A stretch of 64,000 nt of DNA from Pectinophora gossypiella (GCF_024362695.1 NC_065419.1:14260678-14324677), one strand, 5' to 3'. Counted from the stretch's first letter, positions 50,011-60,679 are shown. Numbers and translations: made by a program. Notes: generated by a model not told the origin, from the letters alone.

Positions 50011-50080
50011 GAAGCCGTGGTAACTCAATTGGATAAACTCTTGACTCTCACTGTGATGTTTCTGGTTCGAATTCTAAGCC
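50011..50080 (+). mobile_element. tRNA-like SINE head, S3-like
   Basis: AGCCGTGGTAACTCAATTGG (A-box region) and GGTTCGAATTC (B box), directly abutting an antisense S1. Confidence 0.6.
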
Positions 50081-50081
50081 T

Positions 50082-50382
50082 TCTTCTTCTTCTTATCGTG
50101 TGGGTGAGAATACCAACCTCATCAACCCTGGTGTCAGGGTTATTTTTGAGCCGCCAAAGGCCCCTGACATACTTACATCAGTAAGTAGTAACCGGGACCA
50201 ACGGCTTAACGTGCCTTCCGAAGCACGGATCATCTTACTTTCGGACAATCAGGTGATCAGCCTGTAATGTCCTAACCAAATTAGGGATCACAAAGTGTTT
50301 TTTGTGATTTGTCCCTACCGGGATTCGAACCCGGGACCTCCGGATCGTGAGCCCAATGCTCAACCACTGGACCACGGAGGCC
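50082..50382 (-). mobile_element. Nearly full-length S1 SINE
   Basis: Antisense: CTTCTTCTTCTTATCGTGTG, ACGTGCCTTCCGAAGCACGG, GGGATTCGAACCCGGGACC (B box), CAACCACTGGACCACGGAGG (A box). Confidence 0.88.
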
Positions 50383-50640
50383 GTTGAATTCTAAACCAAT
50401 GGTCTCGGTCTTACTTTCGTCATAGAATATGGAATAATACTACGTATAAAACGGCAACTCTCCTCTTCCCATCAGCGGCCGAGCTAGGTTTACCCCATTC
50501 CCCTCGGTCTTACTTTAGTCTTCAATCGTATGGCACACGCAGACACGGTTGCGCGTGTACGATAACGTCAATGTGTAGTGTCTGTGTAAAACGAGGTGTT
50601 TTGTATGAAGTGTGCGCGTATGCCTAAAGTGATCCGTTCA
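50383..50640 (+). mobile_element. R9 repeat fused to the S1 SINE
   Basis: GTTGAATTCTAAACCAATGG links the SINE to R9 (ACGGCAACTCTCCTCTTCCC ... GTGTCTGTGTAAAACGAGGT). The same SINE-linker-R9 junction occurs at 58960-59180, so the fusion itself has been copied. Confidence 0.7.
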
Positions 50641-50647
50641 ATTCAAC

Positions 50648-50712
50648 TTTTTTTTTGACGTGACTTATTGTAGATTTGCCGCAGATGGCATTAACTACTT
50701 GGCCGGACAAAA
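50648..50712 (-). mobile_element. Jockey-like LINE 3' fragment
   Basis: TTTTTTTTTGACGTGACTTA to CTTGGCCGGACAAAA: only the last ~60 nt. Confidence 0.75.
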
Positions 50713-50740
50713 TACAATTCAACCTAATCTGTTTACAAAA

Positions 50741-51024
50741 TAGTGTTGCCCGATAATCGACTGCATATCGATCAATAATCGATTATTTTCTAAGTCCCCA
50801 AATAATCTAAATATCGATATACCTGTCGATTATATCTAACAATTATTATAATCTATTATAAACGAAGAATTTCGATAGTATCGATACTAGCGATAGACAT
50901 AATGGATGTTAAGATTATTAAGGGGTTTTGGCGGGAAGAAGAGAGGAATGGCGGTTACTCCACCGACAAGAGCGCAGCTCTTAAATAGAGAGAGAGAATC
51001 GATTAACCGATTATGGCAACACTA
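50741..51024. mobile_element. hAT-type MITE with 8-bp TSD and nested LINE-Q tail
   Basis: TAGTGTTGCC and GGCAACACTA are the ends. TTACAAAA flanks both sides (50733-50740 and 51025-51032). The interior has many ATCGAT words. A LINE-Q end (GGCGGGAAGAAGAGAGGAAT to AAATAGAGAGAGAG) is inserted at about 50919-50996. Confidence 0.85.
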
Positions 51025-51039
51025 TTACAAAAGGTGTCG

Positions 51040-51336
51040 CTCTTCCATTCACTCTCCCTCTCTCTACATCCGAGATTTTTTCGGCCATTCGATACCCTAT
51101 TCAGTTTAACAGATCGCGAGCCCATAAATATCGGCGTGGACACAACCAATTTTATCTGAGACGGTCACCCACTTGTCTTGCGAATGGTTGTCCTGAAATA
51201 CTGCCGAGCTGGCTTTGACCAAGAGTTATGTGGTTATATTAAGACTTTGTGGTTATATTAATTCGTCTTCTGCGGGGCAACATGCGCAACGCAACGCATG
51301 ACTTATTTGGATTCACGTATTAGCACAAATGTAATG
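51040..51336. other. Unannotated spacer
   Basis: 51150-51240 contains GACGGTCACCCACTTG and AGCTGGCTTTGACC of unknown origin. Confidence 0.3.
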
Positions 51337-51361
51337 TAACCTAACCTAACCTAACCTAACC
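51337..51361. repeat. Interstitial telomeric repeat (CCTAA)5
   Basis: Five perfect TAACC units, equal to the insect telomere repeat TTAGG on the other strand. Confidence 0.9.
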
Positions 51362-51364
51362 AAA

Positions 51365-51445
51365 CTATGTGATGTGTCCCTACCGATTCAAACCCGGAGC
51401 CTCCGGATCGTGAGACCTACGCTCCACTTGACCATAGAGGCCGTT
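51365..51445 (-). mobile_element. S1 SINE head fragment
   Basis: GATTCAAACCCGGAGCCTCC and CGCTCCACTTGACCATAGAG, antisense to the S1 head. Confidence 0.65.
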
Positions 51446-51484
51446 GCCTTTCGTTATTTTCCATTATAAATGAATACAAAGTTA

Positions 51485-51703
51485 TAGAATTTCATGTGTG
51501 AAAATATGATTGGCCACCTCATACGCCACGATTCGTTTATAAAGAATATCGTAGAAGGAAAAATTGAAGGAAAGAGAAGAACAAATAAAAGAGAAGGTGC
51601 AGTTTGTGTCGTATCAGGAGGTAAAGGATTTGGCGGGAAGAAGAGAGGAATGGCGATTACTCCACCGACAAGAGCGCAGCTCTTCAACAAAGAGAGAGAT
51701 GAT
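51485..51703 (+). pseudogene. LINE-Q C-terminal fragment
   Basis: ENMIGHLIRHDSFIKNIVEG, KIEGKR in one frame. After a deletion in the GRGRPR region, QFVSYQEVKDLAGRREEWRL, LHRQERSS in another. It ends near AACAAAGAGAGAGA. Confidence 0.7.
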
Positions 51704-51945
51704 AACCATACTTCAAACGGTTAAAAACCCTGCCTATACGCTCCAGCTGCTTGTGAACCTTTGCATTAAAAACAGGTACCAACCTCGCGTAAGTGGGAAC
51801 AAAAAAAATGTTGTTCTTATTTAGCATTTTTAATGGCGGCAATGATGGCGTCAGTCAGTGTTCTGTGCTTCAGTCATCAGCAATTTTTTAGAGAAATTCC
51901 TAAGTAATCATTAATATTTTTGACTTTTTGCATAAAGTAAGAATA

Positions 51946-52323
51946 CAAAATCGTTTCATGCGGAAAGCCACGGGAGCTCCGTGGTTCCTTCGCAATGAAA
52001 ATCTGCACATTGACCTAGGTCTGCCAACCATTGCCCAATGGCTCAAATTAGCTTCCAAACGTTTTTTCGATTCTGCTCCGCACCACCCAAATCCCCTGGT
52101 AGTTGCGGCTTCCGAGTACATTGCGCTTAGGGACGGTTCTGAAAAGTATCGGCGTCCGAAGGACGTAATATACGATCCCGACGACCCGATCACTCTAGCC
52201 ATAGAGGCAGCCAATCAGCTCGCGACACCTAACACTTTAGGTCCCCGATACCGACCCCGCCGGCGTGGTCGACGATTTCCCTCATTCAGCGCTTATCGCT
52301 ATCGACCCACTAGGGTCGATTAA
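51946..52323 (+). pseudogene. Jockey-like LINE ORF2 C-terminus
   Basis: Reads QNRFMRKATGAPWFLRNENL, HIDLGLPTIAQWLKLASKRF, FDSAPHHPNPLVVAASEYIA in one open frame to a stop at 52321. The xNRxLRxxxGAPWYVRNxxLHxDLxLPT pattern is typical of the end of Jockey-clade ORF2. The reverse transcriptase and endonuclease are missing because of 5' truncation. Whether the last ~30 residues (PRRRGRRFPSFSAYRYRP) are native or read-through is unclear. Confidence 0.8.
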
Positions 52324-52506
52324 TTCTTTCAAATATTTTTCCTCTCAGACGACGCCCTGAGCCGAGGTTCGCGCCCAACTGGGCACCCTCAGGCCTGTTG
52401 TCTTAAACGTTGTACCGGGTGAGAGCCTTCAGCGCTCCCCATTTGTCCGGCCAAGTAGTTAATGCCATCTGCGGCAAATCTACAATAAGTCACGTCAAAA
52501 AAAAAA
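51946..52506 (+). mobile_element. Jockey-like LINE, longest 3' copy in the window
   Basis: 5'-truncated insertion containing the ORF2 C-terminus and the complete 3' UTR that recurs about 20 times here. It ends CACGTCAAAAAAAAAA. GCATAAAGTAAGAATA (51930-51945) and GCATAAAATAAGGAATA (from 52507) form a slightly diverged duplication. It defines the family to which the many short ends belong. Confidence 0.85.
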
Positions 52507-52514
52507 GCATAAAA

Positions 52515-52745
52515 TAAGGAATAATACTTACTACGTATAGAACGGCAACTCTCCGCTCCCCACTAGCGCCTGAGCAAGGTTTACCTCACCCCACCTCGAA
52601 CATAGTTTAGTCTTGAATCGTATGGTGTCAGACGTCACACACACAGCTGCGCGTGTTGATAATGTCAATGTGTAGTGTCTGTGTAAAACGAGGTTGTTTG
52701 TATGAAGTGTCCGGTGTGTTTTTGGTATTGCTTGGTGTGCTAAAT
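52515..52745 (+). mobile_element. R9 repeat copy
   Basis: GGAATAATACTTACTACGTA, GAACGGCAACTCTCCGCTCC, TCAATGTGTAGTGTCTGTG, TATGAAGTGTCCGGTGTG. No S1 SINE is attached, unlike 50383 and 58971. Confidence 0.7.
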
Positions 52746-53240
52746 GAAGTTCCAAAACCAAGTACCTATGGAGGTTCCATCTCTTAAAACGTAGTGATTT
52801 ATTTATATTCTCTTTGACTGGTACTAGAATTACGACTGAATAGAACTCTCAGTTTAAAACGAATTTTAAACTTAGAATACAATGCTGAAATGAACTCCAC
52901 TAAAGCGGAGTTAATTTCAAAAAGAATTCAGGAGCTTAAAGTTTAGCCAATAGCTAGTTTATGAAGTTGCTTTGAAAACAGCAAGCGAGTAGTATTAAAG
53001 TGCAGTAGGGCTGCGCTGTGTTCCACTTCCGAGGGTTGCGGCAACCAAGTTTGACCGTACACTGTTTATGAAACGCCTTAAGCCTGGTTGCACAGTACAA
53101 ATATAAATAAGAAACAAATAAACATAAGTAAGTATACAAGAAAGATTACATTACAAGTTATCAAACGTTTGTATTTGAATTTTATTCATATGGGAAATAT
53201 AGTAATAATGACATGTGTTTATTTTTCTGAAAAGCCTTAA
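52746..53240. other. Unannotated spacer
   Basis: 52900 region has a small inverted repeat AACTCC(ACTAAAGC)GGAGTT. No gene. Confidence 0.3.
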
Positions 53241-53310
53241 ACATACATACATACATAAACACACGTCTTTTCCCACCGGGGTAAGCAGAGACTATAAAAT
53301 TCCATTTGCA
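53241..53310 (-). mobile_element. S6 3' fragment
   Basis: ACATACATACATAAACACACG, ACCGGGGTAAGCAGAGACTA. Confidence 0.55.
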
Positions 53311-53514
53311 AAAAAAAAAGCCAAAAGCGTAATTAAGACGTTATATTATAACAGGTAAGTACTTATATAAATACTTTACTTTACTTTATATACATTTACA
53401 AACTGTGACATGCTTAATGAGTCAGCTGGTATCCTTAAATATTTATAACTAAAGATACCAGCTACCATCCACAAGATACAAAATGCCAAAAAAGTATGGG
53501 TACTGTCAATATTG

Positions 53515-53795
53515 TTGGTGTCCAAATGGGTCCAACGGTTAAGCATTAGGCTCATGATTCGGAGGTCCTGGGTTCGAATCCGTGTAGACATATCACAAAA
53601 AACACTTTGTGATCCCTAATTTAAAAGAAAGATTAGCCGCGCGGAAAGCACATTCAGCCGTCGGCTCCGGTAATTAAGTGTTTAATACTTTAAGCCAAGT
53701 AAAAAAGCTCAAAAGTAACTCCAGGGTTACCGGTTAGTAACACCAGGATTGATGAGATCGGTCATCTCACAACCTATACGAGAAACAAACTATGG
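53515..53795 (+). mobile_element. Old S1 SINE
   Basis: ATTCGGAGGTCCTGGGTTCG (B box GGTTCGAATCC), ACACTTTGTGATCCCTAATT, then a diverged body and the tail GATTGATGAGATCGGTCATC. Confidence 0.65.
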
Positions 53796-54117
53796 CTCAC
53801 CTTTTGTGCTGCCATAAGTGCCCTAACACCTGCATTATTAAAGACCTTTACGAAGCCACTGACTATGCCGTAAGCGTGGCTAATTATTGTTCAGCAAAAA
53901 AGTATCGATCGCCATCGACTCGTAAAGAAGAAGACCTATACGAGAGAAGATAGATTTTAAACGTATTTTTTGAATGTTCAGTGAAGATAAGCATCTGAAT
54001 GCAGGCTTTGTTTTGTTCTTACTTCCCAGTCCAGCAGAGGAAGAAGAATGAAAAATCTTATAAGTATTGCATAACATAATATAAGCGCACAACTTTTAAC
54101 TCAATGGAATAGTCAGA
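53796..54117. other. Unannotated spacer
   Basis: No supported feature. Confidence 0.3.
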
Positions 54118-54232
54118 GGTACATCTATCGCAAGATGAACTAAGTGCCCACACCTCACCGAGCTATCTATTAGACCAGTGTGATAGACGGTGCGAGCCGT
54201 CTATAAAATGGTCGAGCCAACTGTATTAGTCA
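54118..54232 (+). mobile_element. S7 repeat copy
   Basis: TCGCAAGATGAACTAAGTGC, CCTCACCGAGCTATCTATTA, ATGGTCGAGCCAACTGTATT. Confidence 0.55.
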
Positions 54233-54430
54233 GAAATCAGAATCATTTATTCAACGTAATTGTCATGGATAAACTTGTTAAAGGTCAATGTAACATTTTT
54301 GAATTTACGTCATTTCGCAAGGAGTTATGGCTGAGGAGAAGAAATGACAAGAAATTGCAACAGCAACACATCTTTTGAGAACCAATGAGGGTACACATTA
54401 CAAATTATTTAATAACTAGAGGAACATTCA
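54233..54430 (-). mobile_element. LINE-G 3' end
   Basis: AGAATCATTTATTCAACGTA, GATAAACTTGTTAAAGGTCA, TGGCTGAGGAGAAGAAATGA: antisense to 46540-46800. Confidence 0.65.
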
Positions 54431-54569
54431 ATACCAGACATTTTTATCATTTAGATAGTCATTAATCTTATAATAAGCTTTTTTACATAAAGTAAGCTTC
54501 ACATGAGCTTTAAATTTATTTTCTTAGTGAAAACTGCACTTAAGATAAAATTAAATTAAGAACTCATTA

Positions 54570-54653
54570 CTGCAAGTCCCGTACTTACCGGGGTTGGAAC
54601 CGGCGCTCCCCGTTGAAAAGCAAGCCAGTATACCACAGGACCACAGTGCCTCT
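54570..54653 (-). mobile_element. S9 tRNA-like SINE head
   Basis: The minus strand gives GGCACTGTGGTCCTGTGGTA and GAGCGCCGGTTCCAACCCC. Sense relative at 35790. Confidence 0.55.
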
Positions 54654-55086
54654 ATCCTATTATAGAAAATGAAAATGGGAATAAAGAAGTGGGTTTTATT
54701 CCTAATCATTGAATTTAGATCACAAATTCCACTGAACCACGACTGCATTTTCATTAACTTTGTACAGACGTTTGGCTTCTCGCGATAAAATAAGGTGTTG
54801 TTGTTAGTATGTAATGTATAGCAGACCTTAATTAAACAGCTTAGAACAGCAAACAGCTTCATAAGTCTTCGTTTATCGTGTTAAAGTGCTGGTAAGACGC
54901 GAAGTGCGCGAACCCAGTTTAATATGGGAAATACCTGCCGATTTTATTCTGTATTATTCTACACTAGAACCTCAACGGAACTTTGTCTGAGTACAATTTT
55001 GACTCCATTCTCTTCTTAGACCTTTTTGTTGAGAACCACTGAATGTATGAGGTTTTTACTGTTACGATTTGCATTTCTTCAAGAAA
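54654..55086. other. Unannotated spacer
   Basis: No supported feature. Confidence 0.3.
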
Positions 55087-55345
55087 ATTTATCAGAAATC
55101 AAAATGATTTATTCAATGTAATTATCATAGATAAACTTGTTGAAGGTGAATTTAACATTTTTAATCTACGTCATTTCGCAAGGTTATGGCTGAGGAGAAG
55201 AAATGACAAGAAATTGCTACAGAAATACATCTTTTAAATCAATGTAGGTATACATGACAAGTTATTAAATAACTAGAGGAACACATTTAATACCACACAA
55301 TTTTATTATTTAGACCAGGTAATGATTAATCTCATAATAAGCTTT
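55087..55345 (-). mobile_element. LINE-G 3' end
   Basis: AAAATGATTTATTCAATGTA, GTTATGGCTGAGGAGAAGAA, AAATAACTAGAGGAACACAT. Diverged antisense copy, 660 bp after the previous one. Confidence 0.6.
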
Positions 55346-55504
55346 TTTATATAAAGTAGTATTGTAATACTGAATTATTATCTAAATGAAGTCGAATTAA
55401 TTGGAAGCGGAGTAAGCATTTCATTTTACGTCATAAAAATTGCAATGAATTTTGAAATATTTTAATCCCTTTAGTCCGAAATATCAGTATCAATTATTCA
55501 ATTA

Positions 55505-55596
55505 TTCAAACCCACTCCATTTGATATTAACTCAGAATCATGGAATAAATCATCCCCCGCAGTATTCGTTACGATGTCACTAACACACTGTATACC
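55505..55596. mobile_element. R5 terminal module
   Basis: CATTTGATATTAACTCAGAA, CAGTATTCGTTACGATGTCA, CTAACACACTGTATA: the reverse-oriented terminal module only. Confidence 0.65.
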
Positions 55597-55920
55597 AATC
55601 GATAATAAAATTAAATCATTTTCGTATTATTCAAATAATCAATTATTTATTGCAAACAAACAGAACATACAAATGTCTAAGTATATGTATAAGATACAAA
55701 ATTTATATCGTCACTGGAAAGGCAATATTACGTAAGCGCCAAAAGGCCATTTCGAGAACAAGCCGTTTAAAGTTTTTTTTTTTCGTTTTTTTTATCATAA
55801 CTTTTTACCAAATTATCCAATTTATATATATTATTATGTCGTTTGTACTGTAGTCACCTTCAGTAAAAATGGGCGGCCTTCTTGTTCTGAAGCATTTTCT
55901 TTCAGACAACCACTACCAGT
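55597..55920. other. AT-rich spacer
   Basis: No supported feature. Confidence 0.3.
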
Positions 55921-56141
55921 ATTTATCAAAACTTACAAGTCTACACGTTCACAAGCTACAAGTAACTCAGAAGTACGTGTAAATTACGTTTATCAAAAAA
56001 AGTAGAGGGATTGTAAAACATACTTGTGAAATAAATATCGACACTTGTAACTTGTAATTTACATGGTGTAGTTTTGATAAACACATTCTTGTAAAAAGGA
56101 AATTTTTTACAAAAAAAAGGCTTGTAAGTTTTGATAAACAG
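55921..56141. mobile_element. MITE with nested inverted repeats
   Basis: Outer ends ATTTATCAAAACTTACAAG and CTTGTAAGTTTTGATAAAC. An inner pair ACGTTTATCAAAA / TTTTGATAAACAC repeats the motif. Related to the MITE at 13915-14061. Confidence 0.65.
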
Positions 56142-56614
56142 GGCACAGGAATTAGCCATAAATAGCTACTTGGTTGCGAGACGGTGTAACAACAGCGGAT
56201 ATAGACTATAGTTTATATTTATACAAATACATTATACATAAACCACCAACCTCTAACTAAATTATTAATTTTTGTGTCCAAATAAAACTGCACCATAAAA
56301 CCCACCTCACACTTCGTGCAACCGGTCCCTAGTTAAATGTTAAAGCCGAAGTTGCGGCCGCGATAGTTGTTAAAACAGCAATTGGGATGCAAATGCGTCG
56401 GATCTGTGTTTTACAATTGTTTGCTACAAACCCCGGTTAAAGCAGCTCTTAAACAATGAATGTGCAATTTGCCCGTTCTGTCGTAAAAGTGAGTTAGCAG
56501 TTTTAATACTGAAGTCGATGTAGTTTTTGTTCAAATAGTTTTTTGTTGGAAAATCGTTCGCACTATTGGATACTTTTAATGTCAAAAACTGGGTGGTTAA
56601 AAAGGCCGCAACGA
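56142..56614. other. Unannotated spacer
   Basis: No supported feature. Confidence 0.3.
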
Positions 56615-56855
56615 AGCAATTCATTTCTTCTCTCGTTTGGGTTGTTAGATGAATTACCAACCCCATCGACCCTGGTGTCAGGGTTATTATTGAGCCTCCA
56701 TAGGCCCCTGACATCACTCATGTAACGACTACGTACTTACATCAGTAAGTAGTAACCGGGACCAACGGTTTAACGTGCCTTCCGAAGCACGGATCTTACT
56801 TTTGGACAATCAGGTGATCAGCCTGTAATGTCCTAACCAAACTAGGGATCATAAA

Positions 56856-58885
56856 GATTTAATAATAATAACAATAAAATAAAGGAGATCATCGGCTCTC
56901 CATACTTTGGCCGGCCCAAATATGAAAGTGCCGGCCAGAGAAAAAAAATGTATCGAACCTTTCAAGTAGATTGCTCTGAACATTTTTTACTATGACACCA
57001 AACGTGTATGACCATTAGTTTGACTTTAATTGGATTATAAAAATCTCGATTTTTCATACATTTTGTAAAAAAAAATATTATGTCCGTTGGGAAAAAGAAT
57101 TATACAGGTGTATTACAAAGAACCGTTAGAACATTTATTAGTATGGCGCCAAACTTCTATGACCATTATTTTGATATTTATTGGACTTTCCGTTTTGGTT
57201 AATATGTTAAAATGCCGGCCATCGAAAAAAATACGTCAAATCTGTCTAATAGTTGCTTCTCAATATTTTTTAATATGACACCAAACATCTATGACCATTA
57301 TTTTGACTTTTATTGGAATTTAAGTTTTAGTTCAAATGTGAAAAGTGCCGTCCAGCAAAAATACCATGTTGAGAGTATCGAGTAGATGTCTGTTAACATT
57401 TTTTTATATAGCGCCAAACGTGCATGACCATTAGTTTGCCTTTTATTGTATTTTAAAAATCTTGATTTCTTATTTATTTTGTTTAAAATAAAGTGCTTTG
57501 GGCAAAAATTGCGGTACGGCGGATTACAAAGGACCTTAAGAACATTTAATAATCTGGCGCGAAACATTTTTGACCATTATTATGACTTTTATTCATGGGA
57601 AAATGTCAAATAAGTCAAATCTTTTGGTAAACGATTTGAAACGTATTTTTTTACTATATTACCAAATATCGACTTTGGCGTTTATTGGACTTTTAAAAAA
57701 AATATATTTTTTTATATACATTTTAACAATGACAACAAGCAGAGCTTTCCCAATGACTAGTTTACAGTCAGATAAATACTTTGTCTTTTTGTTTTGTGTG
57801 TTGTTAGGTGAACTTCTATATTAATACTATCTGATTTTAGATAAGACGGTGGCTGTAGTTTTTGCATTCGACTCAACGTTACGGCCTAAGTTTAGGTTGA
57901 ATTATGGTATTGATTCATCTTGACTGTAGATGGTTACCACCCTCCAAAGATAAGCTTGCCATCTAGTGACGAAAATCGTGTTTTGACATGACGTCTGAAG
58001 TAGCTGTTAGGGAAGACAGGAGTCGGGCAGTTGTACTTTGCATGTATGCCGATCACAATGTTCTGGTGCTACTCGGCCGATATAGCATAGTACCTCACTT
58101 TTCTTAAAAAAAAAATAAGCTTCTAAAGCGTGTATCACCATCAGGTGAGATAGTGGTCAAACAAAAACCTATTTTTGATTTATAAAAATGTGTCTAAAGA
58201 CGACCACGATATTACGCCTTTACCTGCATTATCGCCAGACAAAACTTTTTTCGCTAAAGTGTAGGTATGTATGAAAACTCCAGATTTTTGAGACATCTAA
58301 TTGAGTTCAAAATAGTGGTCATAGACGTTTAATGTCATAATAATAAACATTCTGACGATCCTTTAAATAACGCGCCTGTCATATTTTATTTTGAAACAAA
58401 ATAAATCAAAAATCGAGGTTTTAAAAATCCAACAACAGCCAAACTAATGGTCATACACGATTATTGTCATAGTGAATAATGTTTACAGGTATCTTTTCGA
58501 TAGTTTTGACATGTTTTTTTTGCTGACCGGCACTTTTCACATAGAAACTAAAACGTAAAGTCCAATAAAAGCCAAAATAATGGTCATAGACGTTTGGTGC
58601 CATAGTAATAAATGGTCAAATGGATAAGTTTTAACGGGATATACCAATATTGTTTCTTGGCCGGCACTTCACATTTTCACAAAAATGTATGAAAAATACA
58701 GTTCTTTTAATTCGAATAAAACCGAAGATATTGACCCTACAGCTTTGGTGCCATAGTAATAAATACTCAAACGGATAAGATCTAACGGAATATAGCAAAA
58801 TTATTTTTTGGCCGGCACTTTGACTTCTGGGCCGAAATCCGATGATCTCCTTTATTGCCAGTAACAATTTACATTTACATTAGAT
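56856..58885 (-). mobile_element. LINE 3' tail inserted in the S1 SINE, itself split
   Basis: AATAATAACAATAAAATAAA (56864-56883) and TTTATTGCCAGTAACAATTT (58851-58870) join to match the uninterrupted tail at 33319-33440. Confidence 0.7.
56884..58850. mobile_element. Spy-like inverted-repeat element, no TSD, modular arms
   Basis: Ends GGAGATCATCGG and CCGATGATCTCC, immediately flanked by AAA and TTT. The empty form at about 33333-33350 (AAAATAAATTTATTGCC) shows clean insertion between AAA and TTT without duplication, the published property of Spy transposons. The left arm repeats a module with CTATGACCATTATTTTGACT about every 133-150 bp (near 57008, 57158, 57291, 57424, 57571). The right arm has the inverse (AAAATAATGGTCATAGACG) near 58302, 58440, 58575 and, degraded, 58720. 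GCCGGCC words recur at the module borders. No transposase frame: non-autonomous. Confidence 0.75.
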
Positions 58886-58970
58886 TCGATTTTTGTGATT
58901 TGTCCCCACCGGGATTTGAACTCGGGATCTCCGGATCGTGAGCACAACGCTCAACCACTGGACCACGGAG

Positions 58971-59180
58971 GCCGTTGAATTCTAAACCAATGGTCTCGAA
59001 TATGGAATTATACTACGTATAAAACGGCAACTCTCCGCTCCCCACCAGCGGCCGAGCTGGGTTTACCTCACCCCCTCGATCTTACTTTAGTCTTCAATCG
59101 TATGGCACACACTGACACATAGTTGCGCGTGTACGATAACGTCAATGTGTAGTGTCTGTGTAAAACGAGGTGTTTTCCCT
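58971..59180 (+). mobile_element. R9 repeat fused to the S1 SINE
   Basis: GTTGAATTCTAAACCAATGG linker, then AACGGCAACTCTCCGCTCCC, GATAACGTCAATGTGTAGTG, GTAAAACGAGGTGTTTT. Same fusion as 50383-50640. Confidence 0.75.
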
Positions 59181-59495
59181 CGGAGGCCGTGAAGCAATTC
59201 ATGTAAACAAACAATTTGACATTTCCGCTAAAAGTAAGTGTGCAATGCCACAAGAAATGTCAAAAAGCAATATTGCTTTTTTGGCTTCGATTTCGACGAA
59301 CATTCTTTTTGCTTTTTTGTAATTGTTTTGTGAAAATTTTAAGTGATGTTATTGTCTTGTTTTTGTTATAATAATCAATTTCTATTCTAATCTAATAGAG
59401 AGATAATGAATGGCTTTATGGAACACTTTTCAGTCCCCACCACAAAAGGTTTCTCGTAAAGCAAATCTTTATGGTCATGTTATAGATTATACTAG
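59181..59495. other. Unannotated spacer
   Basis: No supported feature. Confidence 0.3.
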
Positions 59496-59641
59496 TACAG
59501 TCATGAGCAATATCATGTAACCACTTTGGAACCCTGTCGCACTATTATATTTGACATTTAATGAGACTGACGGTTTAATTTGTTAAAATAGTTAATGTGA
59601 CATGGTTTCAAAGTGTATACATATTAGTACTCGTGATCGTA
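59496..59641 (+). mobile_element. R6 MITE
   Basis: TACAGTCATGAGCAATATCA to TACTCGTGATCGTA, inverted ends; 146 bp. Confidence 0.8.
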
Positions 59642-59887
59642 CACCAACGTGTAGATCGGTAGGGCTCTAAATTAGGTTCTCTTCTCCTATCGTGTGGGTT
59701 GTGAGGTAATACCCTTTATACGGGACACCATCCACTACACATGGGTAAGCCGACATGACGTCACATTTTAATTTAGGTATAAGTTTCTGTGTTCGTTTTC
59801 CATGTTTCTATATAGAAAATATTTCGTGTGTGCGTTGACTTTTGATGTGATGTCATTATAATGTATATATATGTAATCCGTGTTTCT

Positions 59888-60190
59888 CTCTCTCTACGTA
59901 TTTAAAAGCTGCGCTCTTGTCGGTGGAGTAACCGCCATTCCTCTCTTCTTCCCGCCAAAACCTTCACCTCCCGATACGACACGACCTGCACCTTCTCTTT
60001 TATTTGTTTCATAAATGTTATCCTAGGTCTACCCCTTCCTCTCTTCCCTTCAATTTTTCCTTCTATGTTTGTTATAAATAAATCGTGTCGTATCAGGTGG
60101 CCAATCATATTTCCTCTCCGATTCTCTATAGTCTTCAATATGGTTCTCTTTTCTTCAACTCTTTCCAGCACTTTTTCATTTCACACAATT
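59888..60190 (-). pseudogene. LINE-Q C-terminus, longest copy
   Basis: The minus strand reads MLERVEEKRTILKTIENRRG, NMIGHLIRHDLFITNIEGKI, EGKRGRGRPRITFMKQIKEK, VQVVSYREVKVLAGRREEWR, LLHRQERSF. The basic GKRGRGRPR stretch and the terminal tail resemble C-termini of endonuclease/reverse-transcriptase LINEs. The 3' end is TTTAAATACG plus (AG)n. The preceding 59683-59715 is a short antisense S1 tail. Confidence 0.75.
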
Positions 60191-60234
60191 TCAGTCCAGC
60201 TTATACCCTCCTTCAATCCGTGTCTGTGGTGTCC

Positions 60235-60272
60235 TAAATAATAAATGTTTATTTCTTTCTTTCTTTCTAATA
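60235..60272. mobile_element. LINE 3' tail with (TTTC)n
   Basis: AAATAATAAATGTTTATTTC plus TTTC repeats. The antisense-like counterpart at 61540-61570 has GAAAGAAAGAAACATTTATT. Confidence 0.35.
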
Positions 60273-60675
60273 CTATACAATTAAGTGAAATTGTCGAATA
60301 TTAAAGCAAACTTTTTAAAAACGAATTACGTAATTACAAAAATACTTAAAAGTTACAGAACCGTCGGGCGTCGCAGTCTAATATTAATTAGATTACGTTA
60401 ATTTAAATTAGAACCTTCACCAACAAAGTTTTAAGTAATATCTGTTAAAAACTCGACCGAACTGTATTGTCGCCAGTAGGAGACTCAAAATGATTCATTA
60501 GGAAAGTAATTAGAAGCGAAAATCGTCTGTCCCCTTTTAATTTGGGCCCTAAAGTCCCCAAAAGACAATGGGGATATAAACAATTTTTCTCGTAATAAGA
60601 ATTTTCACTGTTTTTAATTTTCTCTGATTACTTTCATCCTGTTCTGTGTTTTTTGTTGTGTTTCCTGTTCTTCTT
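60273..60675. other. Unannotated spacer
   Basis: No supported feature. Confidence 0.3.
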
Positions 60676-60679
60676 AACA

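Larger units (their letters stand above)
56615..58970 (-). mobile_element. S1 SINE split by two nested insertions
   Basis: The tail and body lie at 56615-56855 (CCAACCCCATCGACCCTGGT, GCCTTCCGAAGCACGGATC). The head lies at 58886-58970 (TTTTTGTGATTTGTCCCCAC, GGGATTTGAACTCGGGA, CCACTGGACCACGGAGG). A LINE tail and then the 56884-58850 element separate them. Confidence 0.85.

Noticed and set aside
49876..50184. 102-codon open frame
   Set aside because: The second half lies in antisense S1 SINE and S3-like head sequence; the first half has no family signature.
56884..58850. Helitron
   Set aside because: Insertion lacks a duplication, but the ends are perfect inverted repeats without TC/CTRR termini, and the AAATTT target fits Spy-type elements better.
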